Shown here piece after piece: positions 1 to 13,140 of a stretch of DNA of 64,000 bases. Position 1 is the first letter of the stretch. Each line of letters begins with the position of its first letter. This DNA is from Riptortus pedestris. Taxonomy: Eukaryota > Arthropoda > Insecta > Hemiptera > Alydidae. The stretch lies in assembly GCA_019009955.1 (NCBI GenBank), contig CM032232.1, positions 141,058,501-141,122,500 of the forward strand, in the 5' to 3' direction. The translations under genes were made by a program, and so were the position numbers. The notes beneath the pieces are model-generated. The model saw only the letters and a list, made by a program, of their open reading frames with translations, was not told where the DNA came from and did no database searches.

Positions 1-398
1 GAAAAAAAAATGTAAACCATTTGGACCTTAATCGGCTCGGCGGCATCCATTCTAGGAATGATTTTAATTCGGTGAAAGGAAATCGCCTATTTTTCAAGGG
101 AAACAGGCCGAAATATGATTACAGGTACTCACTTATCCATGAAGAGGAACAAAATAATTAAAAAGATTACATTACGCAGATTTCTTATGGATGGGTGACT
201 AATTACTCATCTTGTCTTACCATATAATCTCTATTTCTAAGCAAAGCTCCAAAGAGTGTAGAAGTTTAGGTTTACTGCAGGCTCAAAACGAGAAAGTTCG
301 AATAACTCCCCTAATATTTGATTTACGAGAAAATGTATGTATCAACAATTGAAGAGGGTTAACAAGTCTGGTGATGTAGCAGCTTACAAATATTAAAT
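1..398. other. Left flank, nothing recognised
   Basis: AT-rich sequence without a credible open frame, known repeat end or RNA gene. It ends where the first HINE begins. Confidence 0.5.
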
Positions 399-850
399 GT
401 CCGTCACGCAGGGGCTGTGTAAACTAAGCAGATTTCCCACGTGAAGTTATACAATAGAGAAATCTCAATACGACAGCCGAACAGTTACGGAAATGGCCGA
501 ACTAGCTTTTGACGGGAAACTCAAGTCTTCCGTTATCCGCCCACTTTTAATAAAAATGCAAATATCTCGGTTCATATTCAAGATAGAGAATAAATGTATA
601 TAACAATATTTATAGTAAATTTAATTTTCAATAAGATTGGTTCTATACAATTTTTGATGGTACGACGTATGGTAGTGGAGATATTTCGAAAATCCCCCCT
701 CCCACTGGTCCAATTTCAGCCATTAACGAACTTGATCTGTCTTTTTGCATAAAACGTTTAAATATCGAGTTTGGTAACAACCAAACAAAAATTGCGACCG
801 CTAGAGCGTTAAGAGACACACACACACATATATATCTATCTATCTATCTA

Positions 851-915
<65 letters not shown>

Positions 916-2263
916 GTAACCTCTGTCTGTACATTGATTTTTTTCGCGAAATTTCACGATAACTTTTCGTTTCACATGTCATAGACACCATAACTGCATT
1001 TTGTTTCTTTGGTGTCTGTTTGTTTGTTTGTTTATTTGTTTGTTTGTTACCTTTTCACGCATAAACGGCTTAACCGAATTTTATGAAACTTGGTATGTAT
1101 ATTACTACTAACCCAACTTAGACTTTAGGTTATATTAATATCCTCTGAGACGAACAGGAGTGGGGGTTATAAGGGAAGCTTGAAATTAAAAATAGCGATA
1201 TTTCGTTTCCTATTGGTTTTTCGGCAATTAAGCCCATAACATATGTTGTTTATTTTGTTATTTAGAGTAACTTTTGTTATATACCCTTTTTTCGTATACC
1301 GAATTATAAACGAGATATATGCTAAAACCTATAGCGGATGTGAACAATTTTATTTGGGGCAAATGACCCAACCGAATTAAATAAAACTCGGTATGTGTAT
1401 TAACACTAACGCTTTCATTATAATAAGCCATACCAACATTTCTAGGGACGGGTAGGAGTGGGGGTTGTAAGGGAGGTCTGAATTTAAAAATAGCGGTATT
1501 TCGTTTTCTAATCGTTTTTCGGCAATTATGCAAATAACAAAAGTTGTTTATTTTGTTATTTGGAGTAACTTTTGTTATATACACTTTTGTTGTATACCGA
1601 ATTATAAACGAGATATACGCTAAAACCTATAGCGGAAGTGAACAATTTTATTTGGCACAAAAGACTCAACCGAACTAAATAAAACACTCGGTATGTGTAT
1701 TAGCACTAACGCCTTCCTTATAATAAGCCATAGTAACATTTCTAGGGACGGGCAGGAGTGGGGGTTATAAAGGAGGCCTGAAATTAAAAATAATGATTTC
1801 CTATTGGGGTTTCGGCAAATATGCACATTACAAAAGTTGTTTATTTTGTTATTTAGAGAAATTTGCTCAACACTTCTTTTCAATATGAACTACCAGGTAC
1901 CTCACCTGAAAAAATTAATTCAAATGTATGACAATATGACAATATGCAGGACAGTGAAGTCTTACATAAAAAAATAATTTTATTATTAACAAATGTCAAC
2001 AACGGGTATTAACCCTAAACACTGGAACGGGTAAATGTCAAAATATTGTGCAAAGTAAAGCCTTGCCAAAAATATACCATCACCATTCAGCCTGAAATGA
2101 ATTCCTGAGCGAAGCCGGGTTTCTGAGCTAGTATATATATAAAAAATTTTAAACGGACCTCATTTTCGTCCTCCGATAGGATCGTTGGACATTTGAAGAA
2201 GTTTTTCGAACATCGTGTCATGAGTACGACCTCAATAGCTGATTTCCCTTAAGAGAAATCTAC
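399..2263 (-). mobile_element. HINE (Helentron-like), split by a Helitron
   Basis: The 3' terminal hairpin in reverse orientation starts at 399. The body runs to a mixed CA/TA/ATCT microsatellite (about 818-910), and the 5' arm resumes at about 2140 and ends in the palindrome near 2240-2263. A plus-strand Helitron occupies the microsatellite position. Both halves match the arms of intact copies elsewhere, so the split is a later nested insertion. Confidence 0.75.
905..2131 (+). mobile_element. Helitron, non-autonomous, nested in HINE
   Basis: The 5' end reads TATAAAATTGTAACCTCTG. The 3' end has a GAAGCCGGG hairpin arm and terminates in CTAG at 2128-2131 followed by T, as in canonical Helitrons. 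The hairpin is slightly decayed. The interior carries about three tandem units of roughly 299 bp, each with an inverted pair around AACAAAAGTT/AACTTTTGTT. No RepHel protein is encoded. The 5' boundary is uncertain because it merges into a TA array. Confidence 0.75.
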
Positions 2264-2371
2264 AAAATCATTTAATTAGCAGGCAACACTGATCCCTCTC
2301 ATGGTAAACCTAGAGTGGCGAGTTCGATTCCAGCCTAGGAATTTATATAGTGACGAACTCATTAAATAGAA

Positions 2372-2568
2372 TTCCGTCACGCAGGGGCTGCGTAAACTAA
2401 GCAGATTTCCCACGTGAAGTTATACAAAAGCGATGTCTGCCTACTAATAACGGCAGTAGTAAAGAAACTCTAAACCAATTCATGAGGGACGAACAGTTAC
2501 GGAAACAGCCGAACTAGCTTTGGCGGAAAGCCCCGAATTTAGCCGACTTCTGCCGACCACAGATTTTC
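2372..2568 (-). mobile_element. HINE fragment, 3' part
   Basis: Reverse-oriented 3' hairpin, subterminal GGGAAATCTGCT complement and start of the body. It breaks off abruptly against an opposite-oriented copy. Confidence 0.7.
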
Positions 2569-2998
2569 TTTTTTATTGTTACCAAACTCGATATTTAAAC
2601 TTTTTATGCAAAAAGACAGATCAAGTTCGATAATGGCTGAAATCGGACGAGTGGGAGGGGGATTTTCGAAAATTCGAAATATCTCCGTTACCATACGTCG
2701 GATCAAAATATTGTATGAAACCAATCTTATTGCAAATTAAATTTATTATAAATATTGTTCTATACTTTTATTCTCTATCTTGAATATTAACCGAGATATT
2801 TGCATTTGTATTGGGTGTGGTGTCGTGGCATGTTCGGGACTTTCCGCCGAGTGCTAGTGCGGCCGTTTCCGTAACTATACGTCCCTCGTGAATAGGTTTA
2901 AAGATTCCTTATTACAACTGTTATTATTAGGCAGATTCTCTATTGTAAAACTTCACGTGGGAAATCTGCTTAGTTTACGCAGCCCCTGCGTGACGGAC
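2569..2998 (+). mobile_element. HINE, 5' truncated, fused to an inverted copy
   Basis: Starts inside the second arm (GTTACCAAACTCGATATTTAAA) and runs to the 3' hairpin and GACGGAC at 2992-2998. It lies head-on against the minus-strand fragment on its left. Confidence 0.75.
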
Positions 2999-3006
2999 TT
3001 TTAATT

Positions 3007-3141
3007 AATAGATTTTCCTTAAGGGAAATCAGCTATTGAGGTCGTACTCATTTTCGAAAAATTTCTTCAAATGTTCGTCGATCCTACCTAAGAGATGACG
3101 AAAATGAGGTCCGCTCAAAACTGTATGTGTATGTGTGTGTG

Positions 3142-3203
<62 letters not shown>
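3007..3203 (+). mobile_element. HINE 5' arm ending in a TA array
   Basis: A degenerate AGATTTTCCTTAAGGGAAATC palindrome start lies a few bases after the previous copy's end. The 5' arm continues to the GGTCCGCTCAAAACTGTAT boundary and a TG/TA array at about 3125-3203. The rest was displaced by Helitrons. Confidence 0.7.
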
Positions 3204-3204
<1 letters not shown>

Positions 3205-5490
3205 TAGCAAAGGTACTTTGCCCGGGAATTCATTTGAGGCTGAATGAAGATGGTATGTTTTTGGCAAGGCTTTACTTTCCACAATATTTTTTTTTATTTC
3301 CCTGTCCCAGTGTTTAGAATTTATACCCGTCGTTACTGTGGATTTGTTAATAATAAAATTATTTGTTATTTAAGACTTCACTGTCCTCAATATTTTTATA
3401 TTTCCCGTCCTCTGTGTATGTAGTTTTTTTTATAAAGTGATGGACCATATAATTCATAATCCTAGAATTTATTCTATCTTCCAAACCACGTATGAATAAG
3501 TTTCTTTCCCTTCTTGCGGTACAATGTCCAACGGTGACAGCTGTTTTAGGTACGTCATAGCCTCTATTAAAACACTCTTTCATAAGTCTCGATTGTAAAC
3601 TGTGAATTCATATTGGTTTTCAGTAAAGTATATCATAATACATTAACGGAGCAGAGTTAATAAATACCAGAAATACCTGAGTGCACCTCCCTAGCGTTTA
3701 TTCTAGTAAATTATTTATTTATGATAATTAAAGAAATTCACATTCCTGAGAATAATAATACATTGCTATAAGCTTCAATTAACATGTAAACATAGACCAA
3801 TATGAGGTCGGAAGGGAAGCGGCAGAACTGATAGGACAAAGGAAGTAGCTCGACACTTACATAGCCTCAGTGCTGCCAACCTGCAATGCATTTTGGATAG
3901 CTATCCTCTAATACATTCAAATATATTAAAAAATCATATTACATTATCTTCACAATTCTAAAACTGTTTCAAATATTTTTCACGTTTTAATTAAATAATG
4001 TATTAAATACACTTAGAGAAGGGTTTGGGCAGTATACCTTATTTGGTGCAAACTGTTACTGGCATTAAAAAGAACATAGTTTTGAATTATTAAGGATAAA
4101 ATTCTAACATGGATTTGAATTAACTTATCCAGGTGAGATACCTGGGTAGTTCATATTGGAATGTATTGTTGAGCATATCAATATTTCTAAGCAAATTACT
4201 TGCTTCATACCTTATTTTACAAAAAAAATAATTATAAAACAAAATTTACACTAATTAAAAAAGTAAACAACTTATGTTATGTGCACGATTGCCAAAAACC
4301 AAATAGACGATGAAATATCGCGAATTTTTATTTCAGGCCTCCCTTATAACCCCCATTCCCCTTGGAACCTAAAATTTTTAGTATAGCTTATAATCATGGA
4401 AGAATTAATGCTACTTTACATACCGAGTGTTGTTAAAATCGGTTCTACCGCTAGTGCCCAATAAAATTGTTGCCCCCGCTTTAGTTTTTAGCGTATATCT
4501 CGTTTATACCTTGTTATAAAAGAAAAGTGCATATAACAAAAGTTACTCTAAATAACAAAATAAACAACTTTTGTTATGTTCATATTTGCCAAGAAACCAA
4601 TACGAAACGAAATATCGCTATTTTTAATTTCTGGCATCCCTCATAACCCCCACTCCTACCAGTCCCTAGAAATGTTTGTATGGCTTATTATAAGGAAGGC
4701 GTTAGTGCTAATTCACATACCGAGTTTGGTTTGATTCGGTTGGATCTTTTGTCCCAAATAAAATTGTTCACTTCCGCTATAGGTTTAACCGTATATCTCG
4801 TTTATAATTCGGTATACGAAAAAAGTGTATATAACAAAAGTTACTCTAAATAACAAAATAAACAACTGTTGTTATGTTCATATTTGCCGAAAAACTAATA
4901 GGAAACGAAATATCACTACTTTTAATTTCAGGCCTCCCTTATAACCCCCACTCCTGCCCGTCCCTAGAAATGTTAGAATAGCTTATTATAAGGAAGACGT
5001 TAGTGATAATTCACATACCGAGTTTGGTTTAATTCGGTTGAGTCTTTAGTGCCAAATAAAACTGTTGACTCCCGCTATAGGTTTTAGCGTATATCTCGTT
5101 TATAATTCGGTATACGAAAAAGTTGTATATAACAAAAGTTACTTTATATAACAAAATAAACAACTTTTGTTATGTGCATATTTGCCGAAAATGCAATCGG
5201 AAACGAAATATCGCTATTATTAATTTCAGGCCTCCCTTATAACCCCCACTCTTGTTCGTCTTAGAGAATATTAATATAGCCTAAAGTCTAAGTTGGGCTA
5301 GTAGTAATATACATACCAAGTTTCATAAAATTCGGTTCAGCCGTTTATGCGTGAAAAGGTAACAAACAAACAAACAGACACGAAAGAAACAAAATGTATA
5401 TAGTTATGGTGTCTATGACATGTGAAACGAAAAGTTATCGTGAAATTTCGCGAAAAAAATCAATGTACAGACAGAGGTTACAATTTTATA
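3204..5490 (-). mobile_element. Helitron, non-autonomous, long copy
   Basis: The reverse-oriented 3' end is CTAG at 3204-3207 next to a CCCGGG hairpin arm. The 5' end is TATAAAATTGTAACC near 5475-5490. The body holds four tandem units of about 299 bp (anchors near 4251, 4551, 4849 and 5148). The 3' part has about 1 kb absent from shorter copies, including a 74-codon minus frame at 3359-3583 that I cannot assign. It may be a captured fragment or chance. Confidence 0.75.
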
Positions 5491-5496
5491 TATATA

Positions 5497-7300
<1,804 letters not shown>

Positions 7301-7344
7301 TAAGGCTCCCGTCATCTTCGCTCCCGCATGAGACTTCTCAACAT

Positions 7345-7562
7345 TCTTCGATGGACTTTTGAAGATATTTTCGTCATCAATACAACCTCAATAGCTGATT
7401 AGGAAAGTTGTTGTCCATTACCACTCTAGCGGTCGTAATGTTTGTCTGATAGTTACCAAACTCGATATGTAAGTGTTTCATGGAAGACTAAATGTCCAGT
7501 TCGTTAATAGCTGAAATCGGACCAGTGTGGCTGGGGAGTTTCGAAAATTCTAAATATCTCCA
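7345..7562. mobile_element. HINE fragments, both orientations
   Basis: 7345-7405 matches the 5' arm in reverse. 7406-7562 matches the second arm in forward orientation (CTCTAGCGGTCGTAAT and onward). Both are short and decayed. Confidence 0.55.
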
Positions 7563-7565
7563 CTA

Positions 7566-7847
7566 TTAGCAGATTTCCCTTTAGGGAAATCAGCTATTGG
7601 GGTATTACTCATGACGCGATTTTTGAAAAAATTCTTCAAATCTCCGTTATTATGCATCGGATCATATAAATTACTCTTACAATTCAGAAGCCGTTTCAGT
7701 TGGGAATTTATTTTAATTAACTGAAAGATTTCTCATTACCGTTTGCATTTAATCACGGTGGTGTTGTGTTACCAGTATGCAGATTTCTCTATTGTAAAAC
7801 TTCTCATGGGAAATCTGCTTAGTTTACGCAGCCCCTGCTTGACGGAC
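7566..7847 (+). mobile_element. HINE, internally deleted
   Basis: AGCAGATTTCCC palindrome at the left end and the terminal hairpin plus GACGGAC at 7841-7847, joined by a short body without microsatellite. Confidence 0.75.
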
Positions 7848-7849
7848 TT

Positions 7850-8275
7850 TTTTTTGTTTTGATCGTTACCAAACTCGATATTTAATCGTTTTATGTAAAA
7901 AGAAAAATCAAGTTCGTTAAGGTTTAGAGGGGGGAAATTCGAAAATTCTTAATATCACCGTTATTATGCGTCGGATCGAAACGTTATATAGAACCAATCT
8001 TATTGTAAGTGCAATATCCTATAAATGTTGTTTGTTCGCTGTTTCAATACCTTCATTATTAACCGAGATATTTGCATGTTTCAGTTTTGGATCTTCAGTA
8101 ATCTCCAACTCCTACTCATGTCATATCAACAATATGTTGTTATATTATGAAGCACTTTATTTGTAGCAGAAATATCAAATAGTCTTCTCATTGAGTCAGT
8201 ACGTTTTGAGATGAATGCAAATACTTGAAACAAGGGAAATCTGTTTAGTTAACACAGCTGTTAAGTGAAGAACCT
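7850..8275 (+). mobile_element. HINE subfamily B fragment
   Basis: Second-arm sequence starts right after the previous copy and runs to a decayed 3' end (GGGAAATCTGTTTAGTTAACACAG). The gypsy LTR follows within a few bases. Confidence 0.6.
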
Positions 8276-8278
8276 TTA

Positions 8279-8609
8279 TGTGATATGTATGTGGAGGGGC
8301 GATGCGAGATGTAAAGAAGAAGTCAAGGCCAATTTAACTATATCATATATATTAACAACAATAATAAATAATGATAAAGTTATTAACAAGGTCCATTCAC
8401 GGCCACACTTCAGACTCCCGTTTGCACAGTCAATAATTACGCACTGTAACCTAAACACGGTTCACAACGCGAATGCCGATAGGAGACTCACTAAGTCTAA
8501 CCTCACTAAGTTATAGGGACTTCTCTATAGCAACGTATAGCAGCGAGATACTCGCGAACATATGGGAATTATGACTAGCTGTCAAGGTTATTCATTCGCG
8601 AGTACCTCG
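8279..8609 (-). repeat. Ty3/gypsy 3' LTR (putative)
   Basis: In the minus direction it begins TGTAGCGGCGAGGTAC just after a purine tract (about 8608-8620) that follows the pol stop, and it ends CATATCACA. The length of about 330 bp, TG...CA ends and polypurine-tract position fit an LTR. The second LTR is not in the window, so the boundaries cannot be checked by comparison. Confidence 0.6.
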
Positions 8610-8617
8610 CCGCTACA

Positions 8618-10575
8618 TCACCTCCCCTCAATGACTGCGTCGAGGAAGCGAACAGGAGGCTTAACCAAACGCCCTCGCTGGGTCACCTGGAATGGTGGAG
8701 GCTGGTCATCTTCCTTGGCGGAGTCATTGGAAGGTCTAGCTGGCGGTGGTGTTGCTGCTGAGGGTAGAGGCTGGCTGAAACTGGAGTCGTCTTCCTGGAG
8801 CAGGTAAGCTGGTTTCAGCCTGTCAATCGTCACGGTCCTGGGTCCTGAAGGCAACTGGATGTCATAGGTTCTGGAGCACCTCTTTAAAACCTTGTAAGGC
8901 CCAGTATAAGGCGGGGTGAGTGGGCGCTGTACTGTATCATCCCTCAGGAAAACATGAGAGGATGTCAGTAGGTCATTGTGGACAAACGGTTTTGCAGTGG
9001 ATTTGCGATGAGGTGCTGGTCTCAGTAGCTCCAACTGCTCTCGAAGTCGCTGGACAAACTCTTCGGTGCTGGCTCGCTGCTTAGTTGTATCCAATAGTTC
9101 TCCAGGCAGACGCAGGGGTTGTCCATAAACCATCTCTGCGGCGCTGGTGATGCTGTCATCGCGGACTGCTGCACGTAGTCCCAGGAGTACCATGGGCAGA
9201 AGAGATGTCCAATTGTTGCTGTTGAGCTGGGCTGTGAGGGCTGTTTTCAGCGTGCGATGCCACCTCTCGACACATCCATTAGCTTGCGGGTGGTATGCAG
9301 TTGTCCTACATCGCTGGAATCCCAACGTCTTGGAGAGCTGATGGAACAAGTCGGACTCAAACTGTCGCCCTTGATCTGTAGTGATACGCGCAGGAACACC
9401 GAAACGCGCTATCCAGGACGAACAGAGTGCAGATGCGCAGGTAGCTGCTGAGATGTCCTCAATTGGTTGTGCTTCTGGCCATCTGCTGAACCTGTCTATC
9501 ATCGTAAGGCAGTACCGCATACCAGCTGAGCTGGGCAGTGGGCCAATGATGTCCAAGTGAAGATGGTCAAATCTGCCTGAAGGTGGGAAAGTACCAGGTG
9601 GTGCGACTGTGTGACGGTGCACCTTCGCTTTCTGGCAGGCAATGCAGGCTCTTGACCACTTGGTAATGTCCACATTCTGGTTCGGCCAGAAATACCGCTT
9701 CGCGATGAGTCTGCGTGATCCGCGAGTACCAGGGTGGCTGAGATTGTGAATTGATTTAAATATGGCGAAACGCATACTTTCGGGCACGTATGGACGGACG
9801 GAGGTCGTGGATGTTTCGCAGAGGAGGCTACGTGAGATATGCGGGAACTGCATCCACTTGAGCTGGAGACGAGGGTTCTTCAGCAAGTCAGGTATTGTGT
9901 CGTCACCGCTCTGTGCTTCCGCTAGGGCTTCCATCCCATCAGGGCTGCTGATTTCCTCCACTCTTGAAAACGCGTCAGCCACGTCATTCTCCGCTCCTGC
10001 AACATACTGGATATCAGTGGTAAATTGGCTAATAAAACTTACCCACCGAATCCGCATGGGGGTGGAGGTCTCCGGCTTCTGCTGAAATGCGTAAAGTAGT
10101 GGTTTGTGGTCAGTCCAAATGGTAAAATGTCGACCTTCCACTTGAGAACGAAAGTGTCGCACGGCTTGATGAATGGCCAGCAACTCGCGGTCATAAGTTG
10201 AATAGTTCCGCTGTGTCCGAGTCAATGTCCTTGAGAAAAATCCTAGAGGTCGCCAGTTTCCATTTTCCTTCTGCTGTAGAGCTGCCCCTATAGATGTGCC
10301 GGAAGCATCACATACGAGAACTAGCTCCGCTCCTGGAATCGGGTGAGCTATAAGAGCTGCGTTCCTGAGCGCTTCCTTGCAATCTTCAAATGCCTTGATG
10401 GAATCCTCGGTCCAAGAGATGGGGGATTTGTCATTTTTCTTGGCTCCCGTCAAAAAAGTATTCAAGGGTGCTTGAATGGCAGCTGCGTGGGGAAGGCAAC
10501 GTCGATAAAAGTTTATCATCCCCAGGAATCGTCGCAGGTCCTTGACAGTAGTAGGACGAGGGTAATTGGCCTTTT
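8618..10575 (-). CDS. pol: Ty3/gypsy pol: RT tail, RNase H, integrase
   Basis: Open minus-strand frame of about 650 codons without a stop. From the N-terminal side: the RT/connection end (RPTTVKDLRRFLGMINFYRR); RNase H with LVCDASG, YDRELLAI and WTDHKPL; the integrase zinc-binding part with an H-x3-H pair and CIAC; the integrase core with DIIGPL, TTDQGRQF and the Glu in NGCVERWHR, giving D, D and E; and a GPY-type C-terminal region (YTGPYKVLKRC). The first methionine, at 10519, is internal; the frame is open up to the PLE junction near 10576. Gag, protease and most of RT are absent. The frame is intact, which suggests a young but truncated insertion. The product would cut and join element DNA; this copy alone cannot. 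Confidence 0.93.
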
Positions 10576-10620
10576 GGAAGGATCAAAAAGGTCAAACACC
10601 TCCACTCTTAATACTTCATT

Positions 10621-10675
10621 ATTACAGGCAAAGTACTTTCGGGGCGAACCGTCCCATCATCAGTGCTCTGCGACA
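10621..10675 (-). ncRNA. Hammerhead ribozyme core, PLE left arm
   Basis: On the minus strand CTGATGA is followed by a GGG...CCC stem with loop and then GAAA, the conserved hammerhead core order. It lies at the PLE end as in known PLE hammerheads. Stems I and III were not modelled. Confidence 0.65.
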
Positions 10676-10900
10676 CAACATTATACTTTCAAAAACATGT
10701 AATACATATGAATAAATAAATAAATAAATGTAAAAGTCAACAAAGGTAGTCAAATATTAAAAACATTTAAAAAACAAACAAAAAATGATATAAAACGCAA
10801 TGCAACACTTATGACTAAAACATTACAAATAAATAAATATTAAAAGCAATAAATAACAAAATAACTAGGAGATGGAGAGGAACTGACCTAGAGTTGGTCC

Positions 10901-11329
10901 CTATTGAGCCGACATCTCCGGCGAGACAGGGAGCCTACTCGGGCCAGGGCAGATACTGCAGAGGACGGAACATGCCTGAGCACGCCCCCCTCCCCCCCTA
11001 ATATTAATATTCTTATCCTCCAGCATGTCCATCCTGATCCATAACTGCTCTACTATATCCATTTTCTTCCCTTTGCCAAGGTGGTTGAGCACCTCGAACT
11101 CAACGGCATTTGCTTCATGGCTTTCGTTTAAAATATGTTTACGTACCTCCGATGTCTTGGTGGAAAGGTGCTCTTTTAATCTGCTCCTTAGCTTCCTTCC
11201 ACTTTGCCCCACATATGAGCTTCCGCAAGTCAGGCAAGCAACCCGAAACACACCAGACCTATCCAGTGGATCGACCGCATCCTTAATCCTTGGGAGCATA
11301 TGTTTTAGGGAGCTTAGACTTCGATAGGC
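10901..11329 (-). pseudogene. PLE GIY-YIG endonuclease domain
   Basis: The minus frame contains RVACLTCGSSYVGQSGRKLRSR, the GIY-YIG-like start of PLE endonucleases, followed by LKEHLSTKTSEVRKHI. The listed methionine is internal; the frame continues upstream to about 11329 (AYRSLSSLKHMLPRIKD). Only the C-terminal domain of the PLE protein survives. The domain nicks target DNA for primed reverse transcription. The right arm, plus strand at about 11350-11466, encodes a matching piece that stops early. Confidence 0.8.
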
Positions 11330-11775
11330 AGTACGAAGGCCGAGGACGTGCCGTTGAGTTCGAGGTGCTCGACCACCTTGGCAAAGGGAAGAAAATGGAT
11401 ATAGTAGAGCAGTTATGGATCAGGATGGACATGCTGGAGGATAAGAATATTAATATTAGGGGGTAGGGGGGCGTGCTCAGGCATGTTCCGTCCTCTGCAG
11501 TATCGGCCTTGGCCCGTGTAGGCTCCCAGTCTCGCCGGAGAAGTCGGCTCAATAGGGACCAACTCTAGGTCAGTTCCTCTCCATCTCCTAGTTATTTTGT
11601 TATTTATTGCTTTTAATATTTATTTATTTGTAATGTTTTAGTCATAAGTGTTGCATTGCGTTTTATATCCTTTTTTGTTAGTTTTTTAAATGTTTTTAAT
11701 ATTTGACTACCTTTGTTGACTTTTACATTTATTTATTTATTTATTCATATATATTACATGTTTTTGAAAGTATAA

Positions 11776-11840
11776 TGTTGTGTCGCAGAGCACTGATGAT
11801 GGGACGGTTCGCCCCGAAAGTACTTTGCCTGTAATAAAGA
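11776..11840 (+). ncRNA. Hammerhead ribozyme core, PLE right arm
   Basis: CTGATGA at 11793-11799, a GGG/CCC stem-loop, then GAAA at 11816-11819. It is the mirror copy of the left-arm motif. Confidence 0.65.
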
Positions 11841-13140
11841 AGTATTAAGAGTGGAGGTGTTTGACCTTTTTGATCCTTCCGTTGATGATGGACCTCTACC
11901 AGCCAGCACAATTCCAGAGTTTTACGTCTATGTCACTGATTTACAAAAACGTAACACGTAAAAGGTAAAAACGTGCGTAAACTAAGCTTATTTCCCATGT
12001 GAAGTTTTACAATAGAGAAATCTGCTTACTGGTAACACTTAATACCACCATGATTATATACAAACGGTAATGGGAAATTTTTCAGTTACTTTTAATAAGC
12101 TCCCAACGGAAACGGCTTCTGAATTGTAAACAAATAGGTCTGCCAACCACTCCGAGCTGAACAGATAGATCGACATATTCTTCACCGGAAAGAAAAATAG
12201 TTACTGAAATATTGCTGAATATAACATATTAACTTTATCGCAAACTATTTAGTATATCTAGTGCTGTAATTTATAATGCATCGGAATAATGTTTATCGCA
12301 ATCACTTAAATTTTAATAGTCCAAGAACTAAAGGGGGGGGGTGTATCAACAGAACTTAGTTTCATATATCTCACAAAATAGAAGCTTTCACCAATTTCAC
12401 GAGAGCCGAACAGTAAAGGAAACGTCCGAACTAGCTTTTGGCGGAAACTCACGAATAGAACCGACATTGGCCGATCTCATCTCGTCCGTTATCTACACAC
12501 ACTTAATAAAAATGCAAATATCTCGGTTAATATTGAAGATGGGAGAATAAATTTATATAACAATATTTATAGTTTGTGTAAATATTTGGTATTTAAGCGT
12601 CGGATGAAGTGATTTATTATGTAACAGAGCGTTATTATGTAAAATGAGTAGGCGCCGTGGTTTGCTGAAGGTTCATAAATGAAAAATGCATATAAGACGG
12701 TTAATATTCAAGATAGAGAATAAATGTAAATAACAATAATTATAGTAAATTTAATTTGCAATATGATCGGTTCTATTCACTTTTTCGTTCCGACATGTTG
12801 TAACAGAGATATTTCGAATTTTTAAAATTCCCCAATCTAAACCCATCTTCTCCCTCGTCCGATTTCAACCGTTAACGAGCTTGACCTTTCTTTTTACAAA
12901 AAACAACTATATATCGAGTTTGGTAACGATTAAACAAAAGTTACGACCGCAAGTATATACAAACTAACAGACCCGACAGAGGTTGTCCTGCATGATATTT
13001 CAAGCGATTAGGATATTAAATTTAATAATATTATGTTTAAAACAAAAGCTACTTTACTATACATGTGTCATTTATACTTTGTTATACGACAAAAGTGAAT
13101 ATAACAAAAGTTACTCTAAATAACAACTTTAACAACTTTT

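Larger units (their letters stand above)
10576..11880. mobile_element. Penelope-like element with inverted arms
   Basis: The left arm (about 10576-11112) and right arm (about 11350-11880) are inverted copies. Both outer ends read GGATCAAAAAGG or its complement. Each arm contains the GIY-YIG coding end, an AAAT-type microsatellite and a hammerhead core. It abuts the truncated gypsy frame on the left. No reverse transcriptase domain remains. Inverted terminal duplication is common in PLEs. Confidence 0.75.

Noticed and set aside
643..825. Recurrent peptides such as LALAVAIFV, RFMQKDRSSSLMAEI and RPTGPISAINELDLSFCIKR in many places
   Set aside because: They are translations of the HINE second arm in different frames and strands; frames are not conserved between copies.
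2290..2345. tRNA-like B box (AGTTCGATTCC) suggesting a tRNA gene or SINE
   Set aside because: No convincing A box, cloverleaf or second copy; a single motif is too weak.
8562..10702. Plus-strand open frames at 8562-8807, 9147-9451, 9762-10085 and 10343-10702
   Set aside because: They lie opposite the gypsy pol frame, which has clear domains on the minus strand.
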